From assembly GCF_014202935.1 (NCBI RefSeq), contig NZ_JACHHX010000004.1:117653-181652 (forward strand): DNA of 64,000 bases, given 5' to 3'. Numbering within the stretch: position 1 is the first letter of the stretch; every line of letters begins with the position of its first letter. Position numbers and translations under genes: made by a program. The stretch comes from Rehaibacterium terrae. GTDB lineage: Bacteria; Pseudomonadota; Gammaproteobacteria; Xanthomonadales; Xanthomonadaceae. This document shows positions 20,767 through 29,255 of this stretch, in pieces. Under the pieces are notes generated by a model. The model did not search any database. It was not told the origin of the DNA and saw nothing but the letters and a program-made list of their open reading frames with translations.

Positions 20767-23145
20767 TCAGCTGGCTTTGAGCTTGGCCAGCCGCAGCCAG
20801 GTGTCGATCACGGTGTCGGGATTGAGCGACACCGACTCGATGCCCTCCCGCATCAGCCACTCGGCGAGATCCGGATGGTCGGACGGCCCCTGGCCGCAGA
20901 TGCCGACATACTTGCCCTTGGCGCGGGCGGCCTGGATCGCCATCGACAGCAGCTTCTTGACCGCCGGGTTCCGCTCGTCGAACAGGTGGGCGACGATGCC
21001 CGAATCGCGGTCCAGGCCGAGCGTGAGCTGGGTCAGGTCGTTCGAGCCGATCGAGAAGCCGTCGAAGATCTCCAGGAACTCCTCGGCCAACAGCGCGTTC
21101 GATGGCAGCTCGCACATCATGATGATCTTCAGGCCGTTCTCGCCGCGCTTGAGGCCATTGGCTTCCAGCGTTTCGATCACCGCGCGGCCTTCCTCCAGCG
21201 TGCGCACGAACGGGATCATGACCCAGCAGTTGGTCAGGCCCATCTCGTCGCGGACCTTCTTCACCGCGCGACATTCCAGCGCGAAGCAGTCGCGGAACTC
21301 CGGATGCACATAACGCGAGGCGCCACGGAAGCCGATCATCGGGTTCTCTTCGTGCGGCTCGTACTGCTTGCCGCCGATCAGGTTGGCGTACTCGTTCGAC
21401 TTGAAGTCCGACAGGCGCACGATCACCGCATGCGGCGCGAAGGCCGCGGTTAGCGTGGCGATGCCTTCGGCCAGACGGTCGACGTAGAAGCTCACCGGGT
21501 CGGCGTAGCCGGCGATCAGCGGGTCGATCTGGGCGCGGACATCGGCAGGCTGCCGGTCGTACTCCAGCAGCGCACGCGGGTGCACACCGATCTGGCGGGC
21601 GATGATGAACTCCAGCCGCGCCAGGCCGATGCCCTGGTGCGGCAGCTGGGCGAAGTCGAAGGCGCGCTCGGGATTGCCCACGTTCATCATGATCTTGAGC
21701 GGGGCAGGGGGCATGTTTTCCAGGTCGGTGGTGGCCACCTCGAAGTCGAGCTTGCCCTCGTAGATGTAGCCGGTGTCGCCCTCGGCGCAGGACACCGTGA
21801 CCTCGGTGCCGTCGGGGATCTTCTCCAGCGCGTCGCCGCAGCCGACCACGGCCGGCACGCCGAGTTCGCGGGCGATGATCGCCGCATGGCAGGTGCGGCC
21901 GCCGCGGTTGGTGACGATGGCGGCGGCTCGCTTCATCACCGGCTCCCAGTCGGGGTCGGTCATGTCGGCAATCAGCACGTCGCCCGGCTGCACCTTGTTC
22001 ATCTCGGCCACCGAGCGGATCACCCGCGCCACGCCGCTGCCGATCTTGTGGCCGATGGCGCGGCCCTCGCTCAGCACCGGGCCGCGGCTGGACAGGTGAT
22101 AGCGCTCGATCTGCGTGGCTTTGCCGCGCGACTTCACCGTCTCCGGGCGCGCCTGCAGAATGTAGAGCTTGCCGGTCAGGCCGTCCTTGCCCCACTCGAT
22201 GTCCATCGGACGGCCATAGTGCTCCTCGATCACCAGCGCCTGCTTCGCCAACTCGTGGACGTCCTCGTCGGTGATCGAGAACTTTGCGCGCAGCCCGGCC
22301 GGCGTGTCCTCGTTGCGCACGCGCTCGCCCGGCTGGTCCGAATAGACCATGCGGATGTGCTTGCTGCCGAGCTGGCGGCGCAGGATCGCCGGACGCCCCT
22401 GACGCAGTGTCGGCTTGTAGACGTAGAACTCGTCCGGGTTGACTGCGCCCTGCACGACGTTCTCGCCGAGGCCGTAGCTGGCGGTGATGAACACCACGTC
22501 GCGGAAGCCGGACTCGGTGTCGAGCGTGAACAGCACGCCGGAGGCGCCGACATCCGAGCGCACCATCAACTGGATGCCGGCGGAGAGGAAAACGTCCTCG
22601 TGCTTGAAGCCATGGTGCACGCGGTAGGCGATGGCGCGGTCGTTGTAGAGGCTGGCGAAGACCTCCTTGACCTTGTGCATCACCTCGTCCTCGCCGACGA
22701 CATTGAGGAAGGTTTCCTGCTGGCCGGCGAAGCTGGCATCGGGCAGATCCTCGGCCGTGGCGGAGGAGCGCACGGCCACCGAGACGTTCCCGCCACCCGC
22801 CTCGGCGCAGAGCCTGCGGTAGGCCTCGCGAATGTCCCGGTCGAGGGCGGGCTGCAGCGGTGCGTCGATCACCCAGCCGCGGATCTCGGCGCCGGCCTGC
22901 ACCAGTGCGTCGACGTCCTCGACGTCGAGCTTCGCCAGGCGATCGAAGATGCGCTGGGAAAGATCATTGAACGCGATGAACTCGCGGAAGGCGTGCGCCG
23001 TGGTGGCGAAGCCGCCAGGCACGGAGACGCCGAGCTGGCTCAGGTTGCCGATCATCTCGCCGAGCGAGGAGTTCTTGCCGCCGACCTGGGCGAGGTCGGA
23101 CAAACGCAGCTCGTGCAGCCACAGGACGTTCGCGTTCAACGTCAT
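20767..23145 (-). CDS. ppsA: Phosphoenolpyruvate synthase
   Basis: A 792-residue gluconeogenic enzyme that converts pyruvate and ATP to PEP, AMP and phosphate. The N-terminal ATP-grasp domain begins [12 protein letters not shown]. The phosphohistidine domain has [15 protein letters not shown] with the catalytic histidine, and the PEP/pyruvate barrel has [12 protein letters not shown] at its C-terminus. The ATG at 23145 has AGGAGA just upstream; the long upstream extension of the frame lies in the divergent promoter region. ppsR, its regulator, is divergently transcribed. Confidence 0.97.
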   Translation of the reverse strand: MTLNANVLWLHELRLSDLAQVGGKNSSLGEMIGNLSQLGVSVPGGFATTAHAFREFIAFNDLSQRIFDRLAKLDVEDVDALVQAGAEIRGWVIDAPLQPALDRDIREAYRRLCAEAGGGNVSVAVRSSATAEDLPDASFAGQQETFLNVVGEDEVMHKVKEVFASLYNDRAIAYRVHHGFKHEDVFLSAGIQLMVRSDVGASGVLFTLDTESGFRDVVFITASYGLGENVVQGAVNPDEFYVYKPTLRQGRPAILRRQLGSKHIRMVYSDQPGERVRNEDTPAGLRAKFSITDEDVHELAKQALVIEEHYGRPMDIEWGKDGLTGKLYILQARPETVKSRGKATQIERYHLSSRGPVLSEGRAIGHKIGSGVARVIRSVAEMNKVQPGDVLIADMTDPDWEPVMKRAAAIVTNRGGRTCHAAIIARELGVPAVVGCGDALEKIPDGTEVTVSCAEGDTGYIYEGKLDFEVATTDLENMPPAPLKIMMNVGNPERAFDFAQLPHQGIGLARLEFIIARQIGVHPRALLEYDRQPADVRAQIDPLIAGYADPVSFYVDRLAEGIATLTAAFAPHAVIVRLSDFKSNEYANLIGGKQYEPHEENPMIGFRGASRYVHPEFRDCFALECRAVKKVRDEMGLTNCWVMIPFVRTLEEGRAVIETLEANGLKRGENGLKIIMMCELPSNALLAEEFLEIFDGFSIGSNDLTQLTLGLDRDSGIVAHLFDERNPAVKKLLSMAIQAARAKGKYVGICGQGPSDHPDLAEWLMREGIESVSLNPDTVIDTWLRLAKLKAS

Positions 23146-23296
23146 TCTCCTGGAGGGGAAAGGGCGGTCCGGGCGCGGGGCGCCGCCGGAAACGCGTATG
23201 ATGCGGCGCGGCGAAATCGCATACAAGCTTGATTTTGCGGATATTTCATGTGTCGGCGGCGGATTGCGCCGCCGCTGCCCTGGAGGAATCAGCCAC

Positions 23297-24109
23297 ATGC
23301 GCCCGGTTTTCTACGTGTCGGACGGCACCGGCATCACCGCCGAAACCATCGGCCACAGCCTGCTGACGCAGTTCGAGGGTGTGGAGTTCGACACGCGCCG
23401 GATCCCCTTCGTCGACTCGCTCGACAAGGCGCGTGCCGCGGCCCGGACCATCCGCGAGGCGGGCGAGCGGGTCGGCAAGCAGCCGATCATCGTCAACACG
23501 GTCGTCGACAGCCAGCTGATCGAGGCGCTGGCGGAAAGCGGGGCGCTCATGCTCGACGTCTTCACCCCCTTCATCCAGCCGCTGGAGAAGATCCTCGGGG
23601 TCAAACGGCAGCCGCGTGTCGGCCACGCTCACGGCATGGTGGATTTCGCCGCCTATGAACGGCGCATCGACGCCACCAATTACGCACTCAGCCACGACGA
23701 CGGCATCGACGTGCACTACGACGACGCCGATCTGATCCTGGTCGGCGTGTCACGCTCGGGCAAGACGCCCACCTGCCTGTACATGGCCCTGCACTACGGC
23801 GTGCGAGCCGCCAACTATCCGCTGACGCCGGACGATCTGGAGGAAAGCGAACTGCCGAAGCGGCTGCGGCCGCATCGCAAGAAGCTGTTCGGCCTGACCA
23901 TCGACCCGGTGCGCCTGCAGCAGATCCGCCAGGAGCGCAAGCCAGATTCGCGCTACGCCACGCTCGAACAATGCCGGCGCGAGGTCGCCGCCGCCGAGCG
24001 GTTGTTCCGGCAGGAAGGCATCCCCGCGCTGAGCACGACGCACACCTCCATCGAGGAGATCGCCAGCAAGGTGCTGGCATCGCTCGGTATCCACCGCCAC
24101 ATGTTCTGA
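23297..24109 (+). CDS. ppsR: PEP synthase regulatory kinase/pyrophosphorylase
   Basis: A 270-residue DUF299-family bifunctional protein that inactivates PEP synthase by ADP-dependent phosphorylation and reactivates it by Pi-dependent dephosphorylation. It starts [20 protein letters not shown], has GHAHGMVD, the P-loop-like [15 protein letters not shown], and ends [15 protein letters not shown]. The divergent pairing with ppsA across a 151-bp region is conserved in gammaproteobacteria and supports PpsA as the substrate. Confidence 0.95.
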   Translation: MRPVFYVSDGTGITAETIGHSLLTQFEGVEFDTRRIPFVDSLDKARAAARTIREAGERVGKQPIIVNTVVDSQLIEALAESGALMLDVFTPFIQPLEKILGVKRQPRVGHAHGMVDFAAYERRIDATNYALSHDDGIDVHYDDADLILVGVSRSGKTPTCLYMALHYGVRAANYPLTPDDLEESELPKRLRPHRKKLFGLTIDPVRLQQIRQERKPDSRYATLEQCRREVAAAERLFRQEGIPALSTTHTSIEEIASKVLASLGIHRHMF

Positions 24110-24200
24110 CGGCCGAGTGGGATGCCGATGCCCACCATAACCTGACGGCGGCGTGTCTGCCGCGTTGCGCGCGCGCCGGCTGCTGGCCTAGCATCCGCAC

Positions 24201-24695
24201 ATGTCCGCCGTCGCCGACCGCATCGAGCTGCCCCGCCTCAGCCGCTTCGCCTGGTTGATGGGGCTGTACGGCGAGAACCATCTGCGTTTGACGCGCCTGT
24301 TCGATCCCGATCGCCTCGAGCGGGGCCGCTATGTGTCCAGCATCGGCGATGGACTCGACCTCCAGCTCGACGTGATCGAACGGCATCCGTACACCGTCGA
24401 GCTACGCCTGACCTATGCCTTGCGCGACCCGCTGACCGGACAGCCCGATCCTTCGGCCTATGTCCGTCTCTACCGCGATGCGCGCCAGGCGGAAGTCACG
24501 CATTGTTATGTCGGTCGGCACTGGCAAGACGTGCTCGGGCTGCGCCCGTCCTCGCGCCTCATGATCAACCACCGGCTGCGGATGAACGCCTTCCTCAACA
24601 AGTGGCTGGAATACCTGGCCGGGCAGGGGCACAGCGTCGGCACACTGGCGGCCGCCGCGCCCGAGGACGATGCGGACCTGCTCGCTTACGCCTGA
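24201..24695 (+). CDS. DUF1249 family protein (YqiB-like)
   Basis: A 164-residue protein of the DUF1249 family, related to E. coli YqiB, without an assigned biochemical role. Characteristic segments are FAWLMGLYGENHLRLTRLF near the N-terminus, then the VRLYRDARQAEV stretch, and RLMINHRLRMNAFLNKWLEYL at the C-terminus. No membrane or signal sequence is visible. It lies between ppsR and the tRNA pair. Confidence 0.82.
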   Translation: MSAVADRIELPRLSRFAWLMGLYGENHLRLTRLFDPDRLERGRYVSSIGDGLDLQLDVIERHPYTVELRLTYALRDPLTGQPDPSAYVRLYRDARQAEVTHCYVGRHWQDVLGLRPSSRLMINHRLRMNAFLNKWLEYLAGQGHSVGTLAAAAPEDDADLLAYA

Positions 24696-24719
24696 CGGCA
24701 TGGATCGCACGCGGGGTGC

Positions 24720-24748
24720 TTGACGAGTTTTTTGACCGCCGCTATGCT
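24720..24748 (+). promoter_or_regulatory. Sigma-70 promoter of the tRNA operon
   Basis: TTGACG (24720-24725) and TATGCT (24743-24748) are separated by 17 bp. This predicts a start near 24755, about 13 bases before the first tRNA. It is one of the best -35/-10 pairs in the window. Confidence 0.75.
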
Positions 24749-24767
24749 GTTCGTCTTTCCAGCGCGT

Positions 24768-24843
<76 letters not shown>

Positions 24844-24850
24844 AAATCCC

Positions 24851-24926
24851 GTCCCCATCGTCTAGAGGCCTAGGACACCACCCTTTCACGGTGGCGACCG
24901 GGGTTCGAATCCCCGTGGGGACGCCA
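24851..24926 (+). tRNA. tRNA-Glu(TTC)
   Basis: Acceptor GTCCCCA pairs with TGGGGAC. The anticodon stem CCACC/GGTGG holds the loop CTTTCAC with anticodon TTC. The T-loop is GTTCGAAT, and CCA is encoded. It is transcribed with tRNA-Ala. Confidence 0.97.
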
Positions 24927-24956
24927 TCGCAAGCATGGCGATGGCAATTCGACAAG

Positions 24957-24980
24957 AACCCGGCTCCGGCCGGGTTTTTT
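24957..24980 (+). terminator. Intrinsic terminator of the tRNA operon
   Basis: AACCCGGC and GCCGGGTT form perfect 8-bp arms with a TCCG loop and run into a six-T tract, 30 bp after tRNA-Glu. Confidence 0.88.
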
Positions 24981-24994
24981 GTTGCCGGTACTCC

Positions 24995-25016
24995 GGGGTA
25001 GGAAATTTCCTACCCC
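24995..25016. repeat. Perfect 22-bp palindrome
   Basis: GGGGTAGGAAA is followed immediately by its exact reverse complement, with an AT-rich centre in a GC-rich region. It lies 14 bp after the tRNA terminator. A stem without loop is unlikely as RNA, so a dimeric protein binding site is more plausible. The rest of the region 25017-25257 shows no gene. Confidence 0.6.
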
Positions 25017-25156
25017 ACGACGCGGCATCTTCCCAGGGACGCCAGACATCGCCGCTGGCACGCTTTCCACGCCTCCGGAATGCGGGCGATTTCGGGAGCG
25101 GGGACGCCGGCCACGGAGATGGGTCGTGCATTCCCGGGGGCATCTCTCAGCTCCAG

Positions 25157-25201
25157 CGGGTGGCGACGGCCAGGGAACGGCTGCCGCCACCCGTTTCTGT
25201 T
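25157..25201 (+). terminator. Stem-loop with T-rich tail
   Basis: CGGGTGGCG (25157-25165) and CGCCACCCG (25185-25193) are complementary across a 19-nt loop and are followed by TTTCTGTTTCT. It may be a second transcription stop after the tRNA operon, facing the minus-strand genes ahead. No gene is evident between it and the tRNAs. Confidence 0.45.
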
Positions 25202-25257
25202 TCTCCACGCGCTGCGCGAAGCCCGTGCCGGCGTGGACCGGCGAGAAGACCGGCCTG

Positions 25258-25494
25258 TCAGGGTCGCGCTCCGCGCCTCGGCGGCCGGGCGGCTTCGACG
25301 ACGAGCAGCGCGACGAACAGCACCAGACCGAGGGCCGTATGGCCTATCAGCAGATGCTGCAAGCTGCGCTCGCCGAAGAATCCGTCCAACACGATAGCGC
25401 CGCCGCCGATGGCGATGAGCATGCGCAGCGCAGTCCGGCGCGTGACGATGGCGATGCCGAGGCGGCGCAGGAGCCGGCGCGCGAACTCAGACAT
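25258..25494 (-). CDS. Small predicted membrane protein
   Basis: A 78-residue open frame I do not recognise. It has an Arg-rich N-terminus (RRLLRRLG), two hydrophobic segments (about residues 21-38 and 49-67) and an Arg/Pro-rich tail, suggesting a two-span inner-membrane protein. Its ATG overlaps the end of the sterol-desaturase-family gene by 8 bp, which supports translation as the last gene of that unit. No function can be assigned. Confidence 0.5.
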   Translation of the reverse strand: MSEFARRLLRRLGIAIVTRRTALRMLIAIGGGAIVLDGFFGERSLQHLLIGHTALGLVLFVALLVVEAARPPRRGARP

Positions 25495-26362
25495 CTGCGG
25501 GCTCCCCTTCGCGCAGGCCCGAGCGGGGGCGGAACGGCCACAGCAATTGCCCGGCGTAATCGCGGGGAAAGCTGCGGTCGCGCAGACCGACTTCGCCGGC
25601 GGCGATGCCGTTCGGGCGATCGTGGAAACTGCCGAACAGCTTGTCCCACAGCATCCAGAATTCGCCGAAGTTCACCTGTGCGTTCTCGTACTCGCGTTTG
25701 TGGTGCCAGCGATGGATCTCGGCGACGCCCAGCACATGGCGAAGCGGGCCGACGGTGTAGTCCAAGTTGGCATGCTGGAAGGCGAGGTGCACAGCGAGCA
25801 GGCTCAGCCAGGCGCTGATCGCCAATGGCGGCGCGCCGAGGGCGACCGCGATGGCTATGCCCGGTCCGGCCAGGCAGACCGCACTCAACGGGTGCCGGCG
25901 TTCGCCGTTCATCCAGTACAGTCGCTCGGCGCTGTGATGCGGGGCGTGCAGCCGCCACAGCCATTCGACGCGATGACTGAGGCGGTGCATGGCGTACAGG
26001 CCGGCGTCCACGATCAGACCGGCGAGCAGTACCTGGCTCCATATCGGCCATCGGGCCGGCCACAGGGCAAGGGCAGGGAGCGTGTCGCGCAGGACGTGCA
26101 GCAGACTGGCCGTGGCCCACAGCAGGCCCAGGTTGACGACGAGGTGGATGGCGTCGGTCAGGCCGTCGGTGTGGTCGCGCAGCCAGTCGCGCTGATACGG
26201 TTGCCAACGCTCCAGCAGGGCAACGGCCGCGATGCCGATCAGCGTGACCGCAGCCATGCCGGGGCACGGTATTGCGGCGCGTTCGACGAACAGCAGGATC
26301 GCGGCGGCGCTGCCGCCAAGCACCAGCGGATAGGCTGTATGACGGATAAGGCTGGCGAGCAT
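25487..26362 (-). CDS. Sterol desaturase / fatty acid hydroxylase superfamily protein
   Basis: A 291-residue integral membrane di-iron enzyme. The histidine clusters are visible: MHRLSHRVEWLWRLHAPHHS (HxxxH and HxxHH type) and HRWHHKREYENAQVNFGEFW. Four or more hydrophobic segments surround them. Members hydroxylate or desaturate lipids or carotenoids; the substrate here is not determinable. It lies 94 bp downstream of an AraC regulator on the same strand and overlaps a small membrane protein gene, so these three may be one unit distinct from copper resistance. Confidence 0.85.
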   Translation of the reverse strand: MLASLIRHTAYPLVLGGSAAAILLFVERAAIPCPGMAAVTLIGIAAVALLERWQPYQRDWLRDHTDGLTDAIHLVVNLGLLWATASLLHVLRDTLPALALWPARWPIWSQVLLAGLIVDAGLYAMHRLSHRVEWLWRLHAPHHSAERLYWMNGERRHPLSAVCLAGPGIAIAVALGAPPLAISAWLSLLAVHLAFQHANLDYTVGPLRHVLGVAEIHRWHHKREYENAQVNFGEFWMLWDKLFGSFHDRPNGIAAGEVGLRDRSFPRDYAGQLLWPFRPRSGLREGEPADV

Positions 26363-26456
26363 GGCGGAGCTGTGGAGTTGACAACACCGCCACTGTGCCG
26401 GCGGGCCGGCCCACGCGATTGAACGTAGCGACTGAATGTCCGCACGCGGGATGCGT

Positions 26457-27212
26457 TCAACGCCGGGCGAGCAGGCTCACGAGGGTCGAAGGCGCGATGC
26501 CGAAATGGCGGCGCACGGTACGGGTCAGATGCGCGGCGTCGGCGAAACCGGCGGCATGCGCTGCCTCGGTCAGGCTCCGCCCCGTGGCCGCCAGGCGCAG
26601 AGCTCGCTGCAGGCGCAGCCAACGCAGCCACGGCCGCAGCGGCAGGCCGGTCATGCCGCGGAACAGGTGCGCGAAACGGCTCGGCGAAAGCGCCGCTTCG
26701 GCCGCCAGCGCGGCCTGCGGCAGATCCAGACGTTCGCGATGGGGGAGGGCGTCGACCAGCGCACGCACGCGCGCGAGCGCCGCGCTGTCACTGTGCGCAC
26801 GCGGCGGGCACACCGGACAGGCCAGCGCCGACAGCAGCGGCTGCAGGGCGTCGGGGTTGTCATCGGCCGGCCACAGGGCGCGCAGGATGGCGCAGGTGCG
26901 CGCGTCGAGGACGCGGAATCCCCGCCGGCAGCCGGCACTCAGCCTACGCCCGGCCTGCGACTCGCGGTCGACGAACAGCAGCCGCAGCCGGCCAGCCGTG
27001 GGCAGGAGCACATGGACGACATCGGCGCCGATCAGCAGGCCGGGCGCGCGCACTTCGTCATCGGCAATCCGGATGCCGACCTCGCCGTCCATGCCGACGG
27101 CCAACTGCAGGGCGTGGTGGGCGTGCGGCCGGTTGTCGCCGGTCCTGCCTTCGAATGTCGCCCAGCCATTGGCCAGGATCGCCCGGCCGTGCCAAGACAC
27201 TGTTGTCCGCAT
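26457..27212 (-). CDS. AraC-family transcriptional regulator
   Basis: A 251-residue protein with an N-terminal cupin-like sensing domain (about 1-130; RPHAHHALQLAVGMDG) and a C-terminal double helix-turn-helix (about 160-251; DLPQAALAAEAALSPSRFAHLFRG and TEAAHAAGFADAAHLTRTVRRHFG). Its ATG shares bases with the stop of the upstream ATPase frame (TGATG), so it is translationally coupled to it. It could regulate the sterol-desaturase-family gene downstream; nothing in the sequence shows a link to copper beyond position. Confidence 0.87.
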   Translation of the reverse strand: MRTTVSWHGRAILANGWATFEGRTGDNRPHAHHALQLAVGMDGEVGIRIADDEVRAPGLLIGADVVHVLLPTAGRLRLLFVDRESQAGRRLSAGCRRGFRVLDARTCAILRALWPADDNPDALQPLLSALACPVCPPRAHSDSAALARVRALVDALPHRERLDLPQAALAAEAALSPSRFAHLFRGMTGLPLRPWLRWLRLQRALRLAATGRSLTEAAHAAGFADAAHLTRTVRRHFGIAPSTLVSLLARR

Positions 27213-29229
27213 CAGATCGACTCCATCGGCGTCCGTCGCAACAACTGGGCATTCAGGGCGACGACGACAGTGCTGGCGGACATCAGCACGGCGCCTACCG
27301 CCGGGGCCAGCAGCACGCCCCACGCCGCCAGCGCCCCGGCGGCGAGGGGGATGGCCAGGAGGTTGTAGCCGGCGGCCCACCACAGGTTCTGGATCATCTT
27401 GCGGTAGGTCGCGCGACTCAGTGCGATGATCGCAGGGACATCGCGCGGATCGGAACGGACGAGCACGATATCGCCGGCCTCGACGGCGACATCGGTACCA
27501 GCGCCGATGGCGATGCCGACGTCCGCGGTCACCAGCGCCGGAGCATCGTTCACGCCGTCGCCGACCATCGCTATCCGCTTGCCCTGGGCCTGCAGTTTCT
27601 CGATCACTGCGGCCTTGTCTTCCGGAAGCACTTCGGCAAACACGGTGTCGATCCGGAGTTCGCGGGCGACGCTGTCCGCGACGGCCCGGGCATCGCCCGT
27701 CAACATGGCCACTTCGATGCCGGCGGCGTGCAGCCGGCGAATCGCCTCGCGGGACTCCGGTCGCACGGCGTCCGCGATCGCGAACAGCGCGCCGACTTCG
27801 CCATCGTCGATGAGGTAGACGACCGTGCGGCCGGCTTCGGCCGCCCGCGCCTCGGCGCTGCGCAACGCACCGGGAACGTCCAGCCGCTTCGCGCGCAGCA
27901 GCGCCGGGCCACCGACTTCGACCGTCCGGCCATCGATCACGGCGCTCACGCCGCGACCCGGAATCGCCTGGAACTCCCGTGCGACGGGGAGGTCGAGCTT
28001 CCTGTCGGTCGCGCTAAGGTGGAGCGCACGCGCGATCGGATGCTCGGCATCGCGCTCGGCGGCGGCGGCGAGCGCCAGCGCGGCGTCCGCCGCGGAGCCG
28101 GCGACGGTGGCGATGTCGACCACCCTGTGTTCCCCCAGTGTCAGCGTGCCGGTTTTGTCGAAGACGACGATATCGAGCCGTCGCGCCTCTTCCAGCCCGC
28201 GACGGTCGCGGACCAGCAGCCCGTGGCGGACGCCCAGCGTGGTGGAGATGGCGACGACCAGCGGAACGGCCAGCCCCAATGCGTGCGGGCAGGCGATCAC
28301 CAGCACCGTGACGACCCGCTCGATGGTGTAGTTCCATGGCGCGCCGAACATGGCCCAGATCAGGGCCGTGATCGTGGCGGCCGCGATCGCCGTATAGGTG
28401 AGCAGGCGGGCGGCTCGGTCGGCGAGAGCCTGCGCCCGGGAGCGGGACTGCTGAGCCTGGGCCACCAGACGCATGATCCCGGCCAGTGCGGTGCCTTCGC
28501 CGACGCGCGCCACACGCACGCGGAGCGAACCCTGACCGTTGAGCGTGCCGGCGATCACGGCGTCGTCCGCGCGCGACTGGCCGCGACTCGCCGATGATCA
28601 TCGATTCGTTGACCGTACTCCGGTCCTCGCACACGATGCCGTCGGCCGGAATGCCGGCACCGGGCCGGATCAGCAGCAGATCGCCCGCGCTGAGCGCCGT
28701 TACCGGCACATTCTCGCTCTCGCCATCGGCCCTGAGCCGAACCGCTTTGTCGGGCAGCAAGCCGGCGAGCGCCTCGAGCGCGCCTTGCGCCTGGCCGATC
28801 GACTGCATCTCGATCCAGTGGCCCAGGAGCATGATCGTCACCAGCGTCGCCAGTCCCCACCACAGGTCGATGCTCAGCGCCCCCAGCGTCACGGCGAGAC
28901 TGAAGCCGAAGGCGACGCTGATCGCGAGCGCGATCAGCGTCATCATGCCGGGCATGATGGTTGCGCAGCTCCCGAACAGCCCCTTGCAGGAACGGCCAGC
29001 CGCCGTAGCAGTAGACCGCGCTGCCGAACAGGGCGGGGAGGTAGGAGGAGCCGGGGAAGACCGGCGCGCGGTAGCCGAACCAGTGCTGGATCATCTCCGA
29101 CCAGAGCATGGTCGGAACCGTCAGCGCGAGCGCGATCCAGAAGCGATCGCGGAACATCGCCACGCTGTGGCCGGCATGCCGGTCGTGCGCGCCGTCATTC
29201 GCCGCATGATGTGAGTGGTCGTGTCGCAT
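27212..29229 (-). pseudogene. copB: CopB-type (P1B) copper ATPase with two frameshifts
   Basis: Three consecutive minus-strand frames together spell one metal-transporting P-type ATPase of about 670 residues. Part 1 (29229 to about 28955) has a His-rich start (MRHDHSHHAANDGAHD) and two membrane spans ending GGWPFLQGAVRELRN. Part 2 (about 28955 to 28580) resumes at PGMMTLIALAIS and includes HWIEMQS and the A-domain ([13 protein letters not shown]). Part 3 (about 28575 to 27212) resumes at [14 protein letters not shown] and carries the CPH metal motif, [16 protein letters not shown] and [13 protein letters not shown] and the His-rich N-terminus indicate the CopB (P1B-3) subgroup. One extra base near 28955, and a net +1 shift in a GC run near 28580, break the frame. 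Either the gene is inactive or these are sequencing errors. Confidence 0.85.
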
Positions 29230-29255
29230 GGCGGCCTTGCCTCGTCGATTGCCGA

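Noticed and set aside
21580..23232. A 550-codon plus-strand frame opposite ppsA
   Set aside because: It is a shadow of ppsA; the residues show no family features and ppsA is complete on the minus strand.
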